DNA from: Tetragenococcus halophilus subsp. halophilus DSM 20339
GTDB taxonomy: Bacteria; Bacillota; Bacilli; Lactobacillales; Enterococcaceae
NCBI RefSeq assembly: GCF_003841405.1
Contig: NZ_PXYA01000003.1
Coordinates: forward strand, 372,001 to 436,000
Direction: 5' to 3'
Length of the DNA: 64,000 nt
The translations under genes were made by a program, and so were the position numbers. Below the pieces are notes generated by a model. The model was given only the letters and a program-made list of their open reading frames with translations. It was not told where the DNA came from and did no database searches. This document shows, piece after piece, positions 29,205 through 37,986 of the stretch. The stretch's first letter is position 1; every line of letters begins with the position of its first letter.

Positions 29205-31418
29205 CTATCCTTTCAAACGATGGACACTATATATATCAGGAACTTGTTTAATTTTATCTACAATTGATTGTAAATGTGAAAGATTTTTAATCGAAACAGT
29301 AATCCGAATCGTCGCTGTTTTTTCTTTATTAGAATGTGCTTCTACATTAATAATTCGATGATTTTGTGAACTTGCTGCTTGTAAAATATCATTTAATAGT
29401 GCCGAACGATCGTAACCATAAACTTCGATTTCAGCATCATATTCTTTACTAGTATTACTTGTATCTTCCCACTCCACTTCGATTAAGCGGTCTTGCATTT
29501 GCGATGAATTTTGTACATTAGGACAATCTTTTCTATGAATAGAAACGCCACGGCCCTTTGTAATATAACCAACAATGTCATCTCCTGGCACAGGATTACA
29601 GCAATGGCTGATACGGATCAACAGGTTTTCTACGCCTTGAATGACTACACCGCCGTCATGGCGAATCTTCATTTTTTCCGTGTCTTTTTTCGGACCATTA
29701 TTGACCATATCTTGTACACGTTGTTTTTCTTCTGCTGCTTGTTGTTGACGCCGCTCCTCTTCGGTTAAACGATTTGCTAGAGTAGTCGGACTCATTTCAC
29801 CAAAACCAACTGCTGCGTATAAATCATCTTCTGAGTGATAATTATATCTTTCTAAAGCTTCTTGGATTTTGCTTTTTGAAAGAACCTCTTTGGCTGAAAA
29901 GTTCATTTCTTGTAATGTTTTGACCAATAGACTGTGCCCTTTTTCAATATTCTCGTCACGGTCTTGGGCTTTAAAGAAACGCTTAATTTTATTCTTAGCT
30001 TTACTCGTAGCAACAAATTTTAACCAATCCCGACTGGGACCAAAAGAATTAGGAGACGTTAATATTTCTACAATATCACCATTTTTTAAATTATAATCAA
30101 GCTGCACCATTTTTCCATTAATTTTTGCTCCTACAGTTTTATTACCAATATCTGTATGAATATGATAAGCAAAATCTAAAGGACCCGAACCTTTCGGTAG
30201 TTCAGAAACATCTCCTTTAGGCGTAAATACGTACACCTTATCACTGAAAATATCTCCTTTGACACCTTCCATAAAATCAGAAGCGTCAAAACTTTCATCT
30301 TGTAATTCTAATAATTCTTTAAACCAGCCGACTTGGTTTGTCATTTCATCCGGCTGAATTTCTTCTGTATGTCCTTCTTTATACGCCCAATGAGCAGCTA
30401 CACCAAATTCAGCAATTTCATGCATCTGGTGTGTTCGTATTTGAATTTCAACTGGGTTACCGTTAGGGCCGATAACTGTAGTATGAATCGATTGATACAT
30501 ATTGGCTTTAGGCATAGCAATATAATCTTTAAACCGACCAGGCATTGGTTTCCATTTTGTATGAATAGCCCCTAACACAGCATAACAATCTTTGATCGAA
30601 TCAACGATCACTCGAATCGCTAATAGATCATAAATTTCATCAAACTGTTTCTTTTTATCAACCATTTTCCGATAAACAGAATAAATATGTTTAGGACGAC
30701 CATATATTTCAGCATAAATGTCTAAGTCTTCAGTAGCAATGCGAATTTCTTCTACTGCCTGTTTCACATATTTTTCTCGTTCGTCTCGTTTAGATTGCAT
30801 CAAATGAACAATGCGATAATATTGTTTAGGATTTAAATAGCGCAGGGATAAGTCTTCTAATTCCCATTTTATGCGACTAATCCCTAAACGGTCAGCTAAA
30901 GGAGCATAAATTTCAAGGGTTTCTCTAGCAATTCTTCTTTGTTTATCATCTCTAAGATGTTTTAACGTACGCATATTATGAAGTCGGTCAGCTAATTTCA
31001 CCATAATAACACGCAGATCTTGCGCCATAGCTAAAAGCATTTTTCGATAGTTTTCTGCCAACTGTTCTTCATGCGATTTGTATTTAATTTTTCCCAGTTT
31101 AGTCACACCATCAACAATCATCGCTACGTCATGACCAAATTCGTTTTTCAAATCATCTAAAGTCACATCAGTATCTTCGACAACATCATGTAAAAAACCA
31201 ACTGCAATTGTATGTGGGTCCATATGTAACTCAGCTAAGATACCTGCTACTTGAATAGGGTGAATGATGTAAGGTTCTCCTGATTTACGATATTGATCTT
31301 TATGTGCATCTACTGCATATTCATAGGCTTTTTTTACAAAAGCAGTATGTTCGTCACTCATATAATAGGAAACTAATTTGATCACACTAGCTCCTGATAT
31401 CACACTATCTTTTGCCAT
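29205..31418 (-). CDS. rel: Bifunctional (p)ppGpp synthetase/hydrolase Rel
   Basis: A 737-residue stringent-response enzyme. Domains in order: HD hydrolase (about 30-190, with [13 protein letters not shown] and FLHDVVEDT), synthetase (about 230-345, with IYSVYRKM and [13 protein letters not shown]), TGS (about 395-455, [15 protein letters not shown]), a helical and conserved-cysteine region ([15 protein letters not shown], about 620), and a C-terminal ACT domain. The HD motif is intact, so both activities are predicted. The longer frame from 31463 encodes the leader hairpin. GGAGG 6 nt before the ATG at 31418 fixes the start. It is cotranscribed with dtd. Confidence 0.95.
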   Translation of the reverse strand: MAKDSVISGASVIKLVSYYMSDEHTAFVKKAYEYAVDAHKDQYRKSGEPYIIHPIQVAGILAELHMDPHTIAVGFLHDVVEDTDVTLDDLKNEFGHDVAMIVDGVTKLGKIKYKSHEEQLAENYRKMLLAMAQDLRVIMVKLADRLHNMRTLKHLRDDKQRRIARETLEIYAPLADRLGISRIKWELEDLSLRYLNPKQYYRIVHLMQSKRDEREKYVKQAVEEIRIATEDLDIYAEIYGRPKHIYSVYRKMVDKKKQFDEIYDLLAIRVIVDSIKDCYAVLGAIHTKWKPMPGRFKDYIAMPKANMYQSIHTTVIGPNGNPVEIQIRTHQMHEIAEFGVAAHWAYKEGHTEEIQPDEMTNQVGWFKELLELQDESFDASDFMEGVKGDIFSDKVYVFTPKGDVSELPKGSGPLDFAYHIHTDIGNKTVGAKINGKMVQLDYNLKNGDIVEILTSPNSFGPSRDWLKFVATSKAKNKIKRFFKAQDRDENIEKGHSLLVKTLQEMNFSAKEVLSKSKIQEALERYNYHSEDDLYAAVGFGEMSPTTLANRLTEEERRQQQAAEEKQRVQDMVNNGPKKDTEKMKIRHDGGVVIQGVENLLIRISHCCNPVPGDDIVGYITKGRGVSIHRKDCPNVQNSSQMQDRLIEVEWEDTSNTSKEYDAEIEVYGYDRSALLNDILQAASSQNHRIINVEAHSNKEKTATIRITVSIKNLSHLQSIVDKIKQVPDIYSVHRLKG

Positions 31419-31434
31419 ATTGACCCTCCTTGTT

Positions 31435-31461
31435 AAAAAGGTCTGGGTCTTTAACCCAGAC
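31435..31461 (-). terminator. Terminator-like hairpin just upstream of the rel ribosome-binding site
   Basis: GTCTGGGT and ACCCAGAC form a perfect 8-bp stem with a 5-nt loop, followed on the minus strand by CTTTTT. It ends about 10 bp before GGAGG of rel, and lies downstream of the rel promoter, so it could act as an attenuator. Confidence 0.65.
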
Positions 31462-31544
31462 ACTTTGCTTATTTATATACAAAAGAAGAAAAGTAAATAA
31501 ACGCTCTTTTACAAAAGCGCTTATTGCTGCTATCTAACAAGTAT

Positions 31545-31574
31545 ATTATACAATAAATACTTGCCTTTTTTCAA
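31545..31574 (-). promoter_or_regulatory. Promoter of rel
   Basis: Minus strand TTGAAA (31574-31569), an 18-bp spacer, and TATAAT (31550-31545). Predicted start near 31538 gives a leader of about 120 nt with a small GCGCTTTT..AAAAGAGCG hairpin and the terminator-like hairpin. Confidence 0.7.
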
Positions 31575-31694
31575 ATATTCACTCTAATACCATCGGCGAG
31601 ATATCAAACAATGTAGTCTAGTCAGTGAAAATATTGGTGGCACTTTTCTTGATGTCCCTCCAATCTATAAATTATTGGCGGCATCTTTAGTTTT

Positions 31695-32450
31695 TTATCT
31701 ATACAAAAGTTCCCAATGATAGCTAATAGCACTTAATAAGTATAAAGGTGCTGTTTCTGCACGTAATATCCTAGGTCCTAAACCGCAAAAGAGTGCCTGA
31801 TTTTGTTCAAACATAGCAATTTCTTCTGACGTGAAACCACCTTCTGGTCCGAAAACCGCTAATATTTGAGCATTCACAGACACATTCTGCAATAACTTGG
31901 CCAATGTAGCCGTCTCACCTTGCTTAGCGGACTCTTCATAAGCAACCAAAACATAATCGTAATCCGAAAAAAGAGGAAACAAATCTCCTTCATTAGCCAA
32001 AAGACTGACATCCGGCAAATAACTACGTTGAGATTGCTCAGCTGCTTCTTGCGTAATTTTTTCTAATCGCTGCTGTTTTTTGCTTAATTTTTTTGGGTCC
32101 CATTTTACAACGGAGGTTTTAGCAGGAAAACCTATAAATGCTGCAGCGCCTAATTCAGTAGCCTTTTGTACCAGCCAGTCGAACTTATCTCCTTTAGGAT
32201 AACCACAAGCAATCGTGATCGCAAGTGGTAATTCCTTTTCCTGACTTTCTTTAGCCACTTCTTCAACAAACACTTTTTGATCATTTATCGATGTGATTTT
32301 GGCATGTATGGTTACTTGATCAGAAAAAACTAAGTCGATTTGATCTCCTTCTCGCATTCGCATTACGTGGGTTATATGATGATAAGGTTCTCCGCTTAAT
32401 GAATAAGTGTCTTTTTTTTCGTACTTTTCATTTGTAAAGTAGCGTTGCAT
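31695..32450 (-). CDS. rsmE: 16S rRNA (uracil(1498)-N(3))-methyltransferase
   Basis: A 251-residue SPOUT-class methyltransferase that methylates U1498 of 16S rRNA using S-adenosylmethionine. The N-terminal PUA-like domain (MQRYFTN, HHITHVMRMREGD) binds RNA. The knot region shows ACGYPKGDKFDWLVQKATELG, FGPEGGFTSEE and the C-terminal LGPRILRAETAPLYLLS. It starts 5 bp after the prmA stop, so the two form an operon. There is no clear terminator after it; the spacer to rel carries imperfect stems. Confidence 0.93.
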   Translation of the reverse strand: MQRYFTNEKYEKKDTYSLSGEPYHHITHVMRMREGDQIDLVFSDQVTIHAKITSINDQKVFVEEVAKESQEKELPLAITIACGYPKGDKFDWLVQKATELGAAAFIGFPAKTSVVKWDPKKLSKKQQRLEKITQEAAEQSQRSYLPDVSLLANEGDLFPLFSDYDYVLVAYEESAKQGETATLAKLLQNVSVNAQILAVFGPEGGFTSEEIAMFEQNQALFCGLGPRILRAETAPLYLLSAISYHWELLYR

Positions 32451-32455
32451 GGTCG

Positions 32456-33400
32456 TTACTCCTCCACTTTTTTAAATGTTAAAGCATACCAATCTTTTTG
32501 CTGAAAAGTTTGGTCTAAAACAAAGCCTTGTACCTGCATTGCCTCCAGCACACTTTGTTTTTTTGCCTCGATAATCCCTGACACAATCAGTGTGCCATCT
32601 TTTTTTAATAAGCGCCAAGCATCAGGTAACATTTCAATAATAATATCGGCCAGGATGTTAGCGACAATAACATCAGCTTTTTTCTCTACATCGACTAACA
32701 AATTATTAGCCTTTACTTGAATGTTTTTTGCCGATGGATTAAGCGCAATATTTTCTTTGGCTGCTTTAACGGCCACATCGTCTAGATCATAAGCTACAAC
32801 TTCTTTTGCGCCAAAAAAACTGGCTGCAATACTTAATACACCAGAACCTGCACCTACATCAAGAACCGTTTCATTACCACGCAAAACCGTCTCTAAAGCT
32901 TGTAAGGTTAAACGGGTCGTAGGATGAGTCCCTGTGCCAAAAGCCATTCCTGGATCTAAATCGATCACTTGCTCGTTTGGATCTATCGTTTGATAGTCTT
33001 CCCAACTAGGTTTAATGGTCAAAAAACGCGAAATCCGAACGGGATGATAATACTTTTTCCAAGCTGTAGCCCAATTTTTTTCTTCAACTTCTGTTACCTC
33101 TACTTCATTTTTGCCAACCGAAAGCCCAAAATCTGGTAACTCTGCAATTCTTTCCTTAATAGCAGGTAAAATTTCTGGGACAAAGATCGTTTCTGGAAAA
33201 TAAGCTTTAACATAAGCTCCTTCATTTAAAGAGCTAATCATTTCAACGTCAATCACTTCGCCAAAGCTGTCTTCCTGAAAATTTTCTAGGTCCTTACTAT
33301 CTTCAATAGCTACGCCACTGGCCCCTGCTTCCATTAAAATATTTGCAACAGCTTCAACAGCTTCACTAGCAGTTTCAACGCTTACTTCATTCCATTTCAT
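32456..33400 (-). CDS. prmA: Ribosomal protein L11 methyltransferase
   Basis: A 314-residue enzyme that trimethylates ribosomal protein L11. The N-terminal 100 residues form the L11-recognition domain (MKWNEVSVETASEAVEAV). The SAM-binding motifs are GMAFGTGTHPTT, VLDVGAGSGVLSIAA and the VANILADII motif. The longer frame from a GTG at 33421 contains the Shine-Dalgarno GGAGG, so the ATG at 33400 is chosen (10-nt spacing). It sits between mpg and rsmE in one operon. Confidence 0.94.
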   Translation of the reverse strand: MKWNEVSVETASEAVEAVANILMEAGASGVAIEDSKDLENFQEDSFGEVIDVEMISSLNEGAYVKAYFPETIFVPEILPAIKERIAELPDFGLSVGKNEVEVTEVEEKNWATAWKKYYHPVRISRFLTIKPSWEDYQTIDPNEQVIDLDPGMAFGTGTHPTTRLTLQALETVLRGNETVLDVGAGSGVLSIAASFFGAKEVVAYDLDDVAVKAAKENIALNPSAKNIQVKANNLLVDVEKKADVIVANILADIIIEMLPDAWRLLKKDGTLIVSGIIEAKKQSVLEAMQVQGFVLDQTFQQKDWYALTFKKVEE

Positions 33401-33420
33401 CTGTGACAAACCTCCAATCA

Positions 33421-34068
33421 CTAGTCATTATCGTTTTCTTCTTGCCAACCACTGTCAGAATCAATTTGTTGGCGCCGAATTTTTGTTATATATGGATTGC
33501 CACTGGCGACAAACCGCAAAGGCATATCCGTCCATTCTCCCTTATTTGGAATCCCTACACGCGGAAGCTCTGCTATTTTTTTAGGCGTTTTTCGCTTTTC
33601 GGGCACTAAATGTAAATCACTAGAGAAAATAGATTGGCCATAAAGATTTTTAGGTATCCCTAAAGCTTCCACTAATTTTCCTGGCCCATTGGAGACCTCG
33701 CGCCCTATTTTAGCTCGTCTTTTTTCCATCTGTTCTTTTCCTTCTACAGGTTCAATTGCTCGGATCATCACCCCTTGTGGCATGCCTTCAGCTTGTGTCA
33801 CCATATTTAAAATCAAATGTGTATGCATAGTATATAAATAAATCGTGCCAGGTTTTTGATACATCGCTTTTAGTCTAGGCGTTTTTCTCATCCCGTAACT
33901 ATGAGCTGCCATGTCATCAGGACCTAAATATGCCTCACAGTCAACAATATATCCCCCTAGTTTTCCTTTTGGAGTATCATGTTCAAGATACATCCCCACT
34001 AAAAAACGAGCAATATCGACTGTTGAGGCTGTTTCAAAAATTTTTATTGTCTCTTTCATTGCTATCAC
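33421..34068 (-). CDS. mpg: DNA-3-methyladenine glycosylase (AAG/Mpg family)
   Basis: A 215-residue base-excision repair enzyme that removes alkylated purines. Family motifs are LVGMYLEH, the catalytic region IVDCEAYLGPDDMAAHSY (Glu about residue 46) and the MRKTPRLKAMY segment, followed by SNGPGKLVEALGI. The length and ending are normal. It is the first gene of the mpg-prmA-rsmE group on the minus strand and divergent from rarA. Its stop codon lies 21 bp upstream of the prmA start. Confidence 0.92.
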   Translation of the reverse strand: MIAMKETIKIFETASTVDIARFLVGMYLEHDTPKGKLGGYIVDCEAYLGPDDMAAHSYGMRKTPRLKAMYQKPGTIYLYTMHTHLILNMVTQAEGMPQGVMIRAIEPVEGKEQMEKRRAKIGREVSNGPGKLVEALGIPKNLYGQSIFSSDLHLVPEKRKTPKKIAELPRVGIPNKGEWTDMPLRFVASGNPYITKIRRQQIDSDSGWQEENDND

Positions 34069-34199
34069 CTAATGCCATGATACACAAAACATAGTGTTCA
34101 CGCCATCCTTTTTATTTTATTGAGATGAACTCATTTAAATTAAGTAATAGATGTTCATATGTTATAATAGCAGTAATGAGAAAAGAAAGAAGGATAAAC

Positions 34200-35471
34200 A
34201 TGCAGCAGCCACTAAGTTATCGGATGCGGCCGCAAAATTTAAATGAAGTTGTCGGTCAACAACATTTAGTTGGTAAAGGTAAAATCATCCGTCGAATGAT
34301 TGACGCCCAAATGCTTTCATCTATGATTTTATACGGGCCTCCAGGTACTGGAAAAACAAGTATTGCTAGTGCTATTGCTGGTACAACACAATATGCTTTT
34401 CGCATGCTTAATGCCGCAACTGACACTAAAAAAGACTTACAAATTGTTGCTGAAGAAGCAAAAATGAGTGGGACGGTCATTTTACTATTGGATGAAGTCC
34501 ATCGTTTAGATAAAACCAAACAGGATTTTTTACTGCCTCATTTGGAAAGCGGACGAATCATTATGATTGGTGCTACAACAGAAAATCCCTATATTACAAT
34601 TAATCCAGCCATCAGAAGCCGAACACAGATTTTTGAAGTTTTACCTTTGACAGAAACAGATTTAGCCCAAGCGCTTGAGTTTGCCTTAGCAGACAAAGAA
34701 CGTGGTTTAGGAAACTATCCTGTGATTTTAGATGAAAATGCTAAAATACATTTATGCCGTGCAACCAACGGTGACTTACGTAGTGTGTTAAATGGCCTCG
34801 AATTAGCTGTAAAATCTACGCCTGCTGATGATAATGGTCAAATTCACATTACCCTAACGATCATTGAAGAATGTATTCAAAAAAAGGCCTTAACCCATGA
34901 CAAAGGCGGCGATGCGCATTATGATGTCATCTCAGCCTTTCAAAAATCCATTCGTGGCAGTGATGTAGATGCCGCTTTGCATTACTTAGCAAGATTGGTA
35001 GAAGCAGGCGATTTAGCGATTATCTGTCGTCGTTTAATGGTTATTGGTTATGAAGATATTGGCCTAGCTAATCCCCAAGCTGCCGCTCGTTGCGTCGAAG
35101 CAGTCCTTGCTGCTGAAAAAATTGGTTTGCCTGAAGCACGTATTCCGCTAGCTGAAACTGTTGTTGATTTATGTTTATCACCTAAATCAAATTCTGCTCA
35201 TACAGCTTTAGATCAAGCAATTGCAGATGTACAAAGTGGAAAGTCTGGAGACGTGCCAACTCATCTACGCGATAGTCATTATAAAGGAGCTAAAAATTTA
35301 AATCGTGGTGTAGATTATCATTATCCTCACGATTATCCAGAAGCCTGGGTTGATCAACAGTATCTACCAGATAAGCTAAAAAACACGACTTACTACGCCC
35401 CTAAAACTACTGGAAAATACGAAAAAGCATTGGCAATGCGTTATAAACAACTAAGTGATTGGAAAAAATAA
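34200..35471 (+). CDS. rarA: Replication-associated recombination protein RarA (MgsA)
   Basis: A 423-residue AAA+ ATPase acting at stalled replication forks, related to clamp loaders. Walker A is GPPGTGKTS, Walker B is LLLDEVHRLDKTKQD, sensor 1 is GATTENP, followed by the RarA C-terminal domain (SAFQKSIRGSDVDAALHY, MVIGYEDIGLANP). The long frame from 34125 adds 25 residues without homology. AAGGA before the ATG at 34200 is the better start. A -10 TATAAT lies at 34163-34168. The next transcription unit is the predicted 6S RNA, as often seen in Firmicutes. Confidence 0.93.
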   Translation: MQQPLSYRMRPQNLNEVVGQQHLVGKGKIIRRMIDAQMLSSMILYGPPGTGKTSIASAIAGTTQYAFRMLNAATDTKKDLQIVAEEAKMSGTVILLLDEVHRLDKTKQDFLLPHLESGRIIMIGATTENPYITINPAIRSRTQIFEVLPLTETDLAQALEFALADKERGLGNYPVILDENAKIHLCRATNGDLRSVLNGLELAVKSTPADDNGQIHITLTIIEECIQKKALTHDKGGDAHYDVISAFQKSIRGSDVDAALHYLARLVEAGDLAIICRRLMVIGYEDIGLANPQAAARCVEAVLAAEKIGLPEARIPLAETVVDLCLSPKSNSAHTALDQAIADVQSGKSGDVPTHLRDSHYKGAKNLNRGVDYHYPHDYPEAWVDQQYLPDKLKNTTYYAPKTTGKYEKALAMRYKQLSDWKK

Positions 35472-35660
35472 TGTCATTTGTTCTGCATTAAACTCATAAA
35501 AATGATAAATCTATGAAACTAATTGCAAATAGTTTCATTAAAATAACAAAATTACATGTTTAATTGCTGTTTATCTCATCAAAATCCTAAGATAATGTGT
35601 TTATTTCGTTGAAAATTAAAAACTATGCTAATAAACACATCTAGTTGATGAGTCTGTCTA

Positions 35661-35689
35661 TTGCCACATTTGAAAGATTATGCTACTAT
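35661..35689 (+). promoter_or_regulatory. Promoter of the predicted 6S RNA
   Basis: TTGCCA (35661-35666), a 17-bp spacer and TACTAT (35684-35689). The start is predicted at about 35696, at the first base of the closing stem. Confidence 0.65.
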
Positions 35690-35695
35690 AGGTTT

Positions 35696-35902
35696 GGGAA
35701 TTCTGTGATGTACGAGTTATCCATTTTTAGTATTGACCGAACATTTTTATTGATATATTGGGATCCGTTAGGTGCCAATGTCAGCAGCACGCCTTATCAT
35801 TTGGTAGCTCAAGACCTTGGCCATGGAACCCACCTGCTTAGACTTTGCGGGATCAATACTCCAGGACAATAAACGGCATCCACGGATATTACCCTTTTTT
35901 TA
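35696..35902 (+). ncRNA. ssrS: Predicted 6S RNA
   Basis: About 200 nt without a credible gene, with a promoter in front and a T-run at the end. The 5' end (GGGAATTCTGTGATG) pairs with the 3' end (CATCCACGGATATTACCC), forming the closing stem that 6S RNA needs around its open central bubble. The gene lies directly after rarA, where 6S RNA is found in many Firmicutes. 6S RNA mimics an open promoter and sequesters sigma-A polymerase in stationary phase. I base this on structure and position, not on an alignment. Confidence 0.65.
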
Positions 35903-35905
35903 AAA

Positions 35906-35941
35906 TAAAACCCCTTATCATTTTTGATAAGGGATTTTTTA
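35906..35941. terminator. Terminator between the 6S RNA and psiE
   Basis: CCCCTTATCA pairs with TGATAAGGG across a TTTT loop, with A- and T-runs on the two sides, so it can serve the convergent psiE gene as well. Confidence 0.75.
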
Positions 35942-35970
35942 GTTTACGCTCATATTGTTATCTTTTTTAA

Positions 35971-36402
35971 TTAAAAAAGATCTTTTTCCTCTTCTGAAGA
36001 TTTATGTGTATGAAAAGCATTCACTTTTTCTAGTAAAAACAGATCAAGGACTAAAATTAAGATCGCCAATGCTAACATTAAAGCATCTAATCCTCCACCG
36101 TGCTCTAACAAAAGCTTCCGTGAAACAGCTGTAAGATCAATTAAAATAAGATAACGTACCGGCACATGATGACCTTCTTTTACATAACGCAATAACATTA
36201 AGAATACTTCTAAAAGAATAAACCAAGTGGCGATTTCTTCAATAACATAATAAAGTTCGCTCATTGAACTCATTGTTAATACATGAGTAAAAATGTCATA
36301 AATAGCTGTTGCCATAGCAATTAAAACAACAATTACTAATACTGCTAGCATAAGATCAACAATTAAACTTACTACTCTTGCAAAACTATCAAATCGCTTC
36401 AT
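35971..36402 (-). CDS. PsiE family membrane protein
   Basis: A 143-residue protein with four predicted membrane segments (about 10-30, 50-70, 78-97, 105-125). The core FILLEVFLMLLRYVKEGHHV followed by PVRYLILIDLTA matches the PsiE (phosphate-starvation-inducible) family, whose function is unknown. The C-terminus is acidic and cytoplasmic. The ribosome-binding site AGGAGG is just upstream. It stands alone and is convergent with the 6S RNA. I see no phosphate-regulon (Pho) box upstream. Confidence 0.8.
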   Translation of the reverse strand: MKRFDSFARVVSLIVDLMLAVLVIVVLIAMATAIYDIFTHVLTMSSMSELYYVIEEIATWFILLEVFLMLLRYVKEGHHVPVRYLILIDLTAVSRKLLLEHGGGLDALMLALAILILVLDLFLLEKVNAFHTHKSSEEEKDLF

Positions 36403-36631
36403 CTAAAACCTCCTTTATCATCACAGTTTTACAAATTCCTAAAATAAAATACGCTTCACTAACAAAAACAAGAAAAATTTAAATTACATATTGATGAAAA
36501 GGTATACAGTTATTATATTATAAAAAGAATTATTTTTTACAAAAAAACAATTTAAATACTTCTATACGTGAGTTGCCCTTTTCTGTTTCTTGCCTTATAA
36601 TTTAATCAAACTCACATGCAAGGAGTATTAG

Positions 36632-36904
36632 ATGATCATTACTTTACTGTCTATCATGGCGATAATTTTAGTTGCCATGGGAGTCATATTATGTATAAAA
36701 CAAACAATCTTTTTTTCCTTAATCACTAAAAATTCGCAGAACAAAACATTTCTATCAACTTTTGGTGTAATATTTATTTTTCTAGGTATGATATGTTTAC
36801 TTGTCGGTTTTTTTAACCAATTAGAGTGGGCTATCGCTTTTTTATGTTTTATGTTAGTTATTTCAGGAATTTTTAGTTTCTTACTCGCTAAAAAGATGTC
36901 ATAA
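36632..36904 (+). CDS. Small membrane protein of unknown function (90 aa)
   Basis: A 90-residue protein with three hydrophobic segments (about 3-22, 42-63, 66-86) and a basic C-terminus (AKKMS). It is preceded by AGGAG 6 nt before the ATG, so it is very probably translated. I do not recognise the family. It stands before the universal stress protein gene (72 bp), which seems to have its own promoter (TATAAT at about 36940). Confidence 0.6.
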   Translation: MIITLLSIMAIILVAMGVILCIKQTIFFSLITKNSQNKTFLSTFGVIFIFLGMICLLVGFFNQLEWAIAFLCFMLVISGIFSFLLAKKMS

Positions 36905-36976
36905 ATGCATTAAGTTTTTATTTTTGGGGCAAAAAAGGTATAATAAAATTAGAAATAAATGGAAGGTCGTGGTGTG

Positions 36977-37450
36977 ATGTTACAACAATATCAAAAAATT
37001 ATGGTCGCCGTTGATGGGTCCAACGAAGCAGAACTAGCATTTCAAAAAGCAGTTAATATTGCAAAGCGAAATGAAGCAAGCTTATTGTTAGTACATGTGA
37101 TTGATACAAGAGCGTTCCAAGATGTAAACTCCTTTGATTCAATGTTAGCAGATCAAGCGACTGAATTAGCAAAACAATCTTTGAGTGATTATAAAGAAAA
37201 TGCCAAAAACAGTGGTGTTGAACAAGTCGAAACTGTAATCGAATATGGTTCGCCTAAGTTAATTGTTGCTAAACAAATCCCCCAAGATAAAGACGTTGAT
37301 TTAATTATTTTAGGCGCAACAGGGCTAAATGCAGTTGAACGTCTATTTATCGGCTCTGTTTCAGAATACGTCACACGTAACGCTTCATGCGATGTTTTGA
37401 TCGTACGCACGGATGTAGAAAATAAAAGAATATATAGTGAAGATGAGTAA
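36977..37450 (+). CDS. Universal stress protein (UspA family)
   Basis: A 157-residue single-domain UspA. Typical elements are the start KIMVAVDGSNEAELAF and the ATP-binding motif GATGLNAVERLFIGSVSEYV (G-2x-G-9x-G-S) about 25 residues before the end. It probably binds ATP and helps survival of stress; the precise role is unknown. GGAAGG precedes the ATG at 36977; a GTG two codons upstream is an alternative. It ends in a strong terminator. Confidence 0.88.
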   Translation: MLQQYQKIMVAVDGSNEAELAFQKAVNIAKRNEASLLLVHVIDTRAFQDVNSFDSMLADQATELAKQSLSDYKENAKNSGVEQVETVIEYGSPKLIVAKQIPQDKDVDLIILGATGLNAVERLFIGSVSEYVTRNASCDVLIVRTDVENKRIYSEDE

Positions 37451-37487
37451 AAAACCAAGCGAGCTATTTAGTTCGCTTGGTTTTTTA
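37449..37487 (+). terminator. Terminator after the UspA gene
   Basis: AAAACCAAGCGAGC pairs with GTTCGCTTGGTTTTTT across an ATTTA loop, directly at the stop codon. Confidence 0.85.
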
Positions 37488-37517
37488 AAATCCACGTATT
37501 GTAAAAGAGGTGATGTC

Positions 37518-37907
37518 ATGGAAAACAATTTGGTTACCATATCTTCAATCATTGTCGCAATCATCTTTGTATCTCTGGCAATTTTTCAGGAATTACTGAC
37601 ACTCGGATTTCCTCTTGCTGAGTTTACATTAGGCGGATATTATAAAATCTTACCTAAAAAATTACGTGCGATAAGTGCGATTAGTTCTTTGATCCTCTTA
37701 TTCATGGCGGTAGTTGTTCTAAAACATGCTAAGATATTTAATGGTTTAGACTTTTTACCTAGTTATGTATTAATGTGGATAATCACAATCGCTTTGGGTT
37801 TAATGACTCTGGCAAACTTTATATCTCAAAGTAAAAAAGAAAAATACACTATGACACCAGTATCAGCAGTCACTTTTCTATTATGTTTATATATTACTTT
37901 AGCATAG
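37518..37907 (+). CDS. Integral membrane protein of unknown function (129 aa)
   Basis: A 129-residue protein with four hydrophobic segments. The second half of the first helix and loop reads LLTLGFPLAEFTLGGYYKIL, and LPKKLRAISAISSLIL follows, a pattern I have seen in uncharacterised Firmicute membrane proteins but cannot name. A longer frame starting at 37437 runs through the UspA terminator, so the ATG at 37518 behind GAGGTG is the likely start. It ends 80 bp before the convergent HAD gene. Confidence 0.65.
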   Translation: MENNLVTISSIIVAIIFVSLAIFQELLTLGFPLAEFTLGGYYKILPKKLRAISAISSLILLFMAVVVLKHAKIFNGLDFLPSYVLMWIITIALGLMTLANFISQSKKEKYTMTPVSAVTFLLCLYITLA

Positions 37908-37926
37908 TAACCTTGGGTCAATTAAA

Positions 37927-37969
37927 TAAAAAGCTAGCAACACATTTACTCGTTTACTAGCTTTAAAAA
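37927..37969. terminator. Terminator between convergent genes
   Basis: AAAAAGCTAG pairs with CTAGCTTTAA across about 18 nt, with A- and T-rich flanks on either side. It serves the HAD gene and the membrane protein. Confidence 0.6.
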
Positions 37970-37986
37970 ATTTCAGTCAAGTAATA

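Noticed and set aside
31418-31463. Extended N-terminus of Rel from 31463
   Set aside because: The extension encodes the hairpin and Shine-Dalgarno; the ATG at 31418 has GGAGG at proper spacing and the normal Rel N-terminus.
31621-31690. Another copy of the 42-bp repeat near rsmE
   Set aside because: TTGGYGGCA occurs twice 41 bp apart, but the rest does not match the unit; it is probably a degenerate terminator stem.
35645-35872. Small coding region over the 6S RNA locus
   Set aside because: No ribosome-binding site, no family match, and the open frame overlaps the promoter and closing stem of the predicted RNA.
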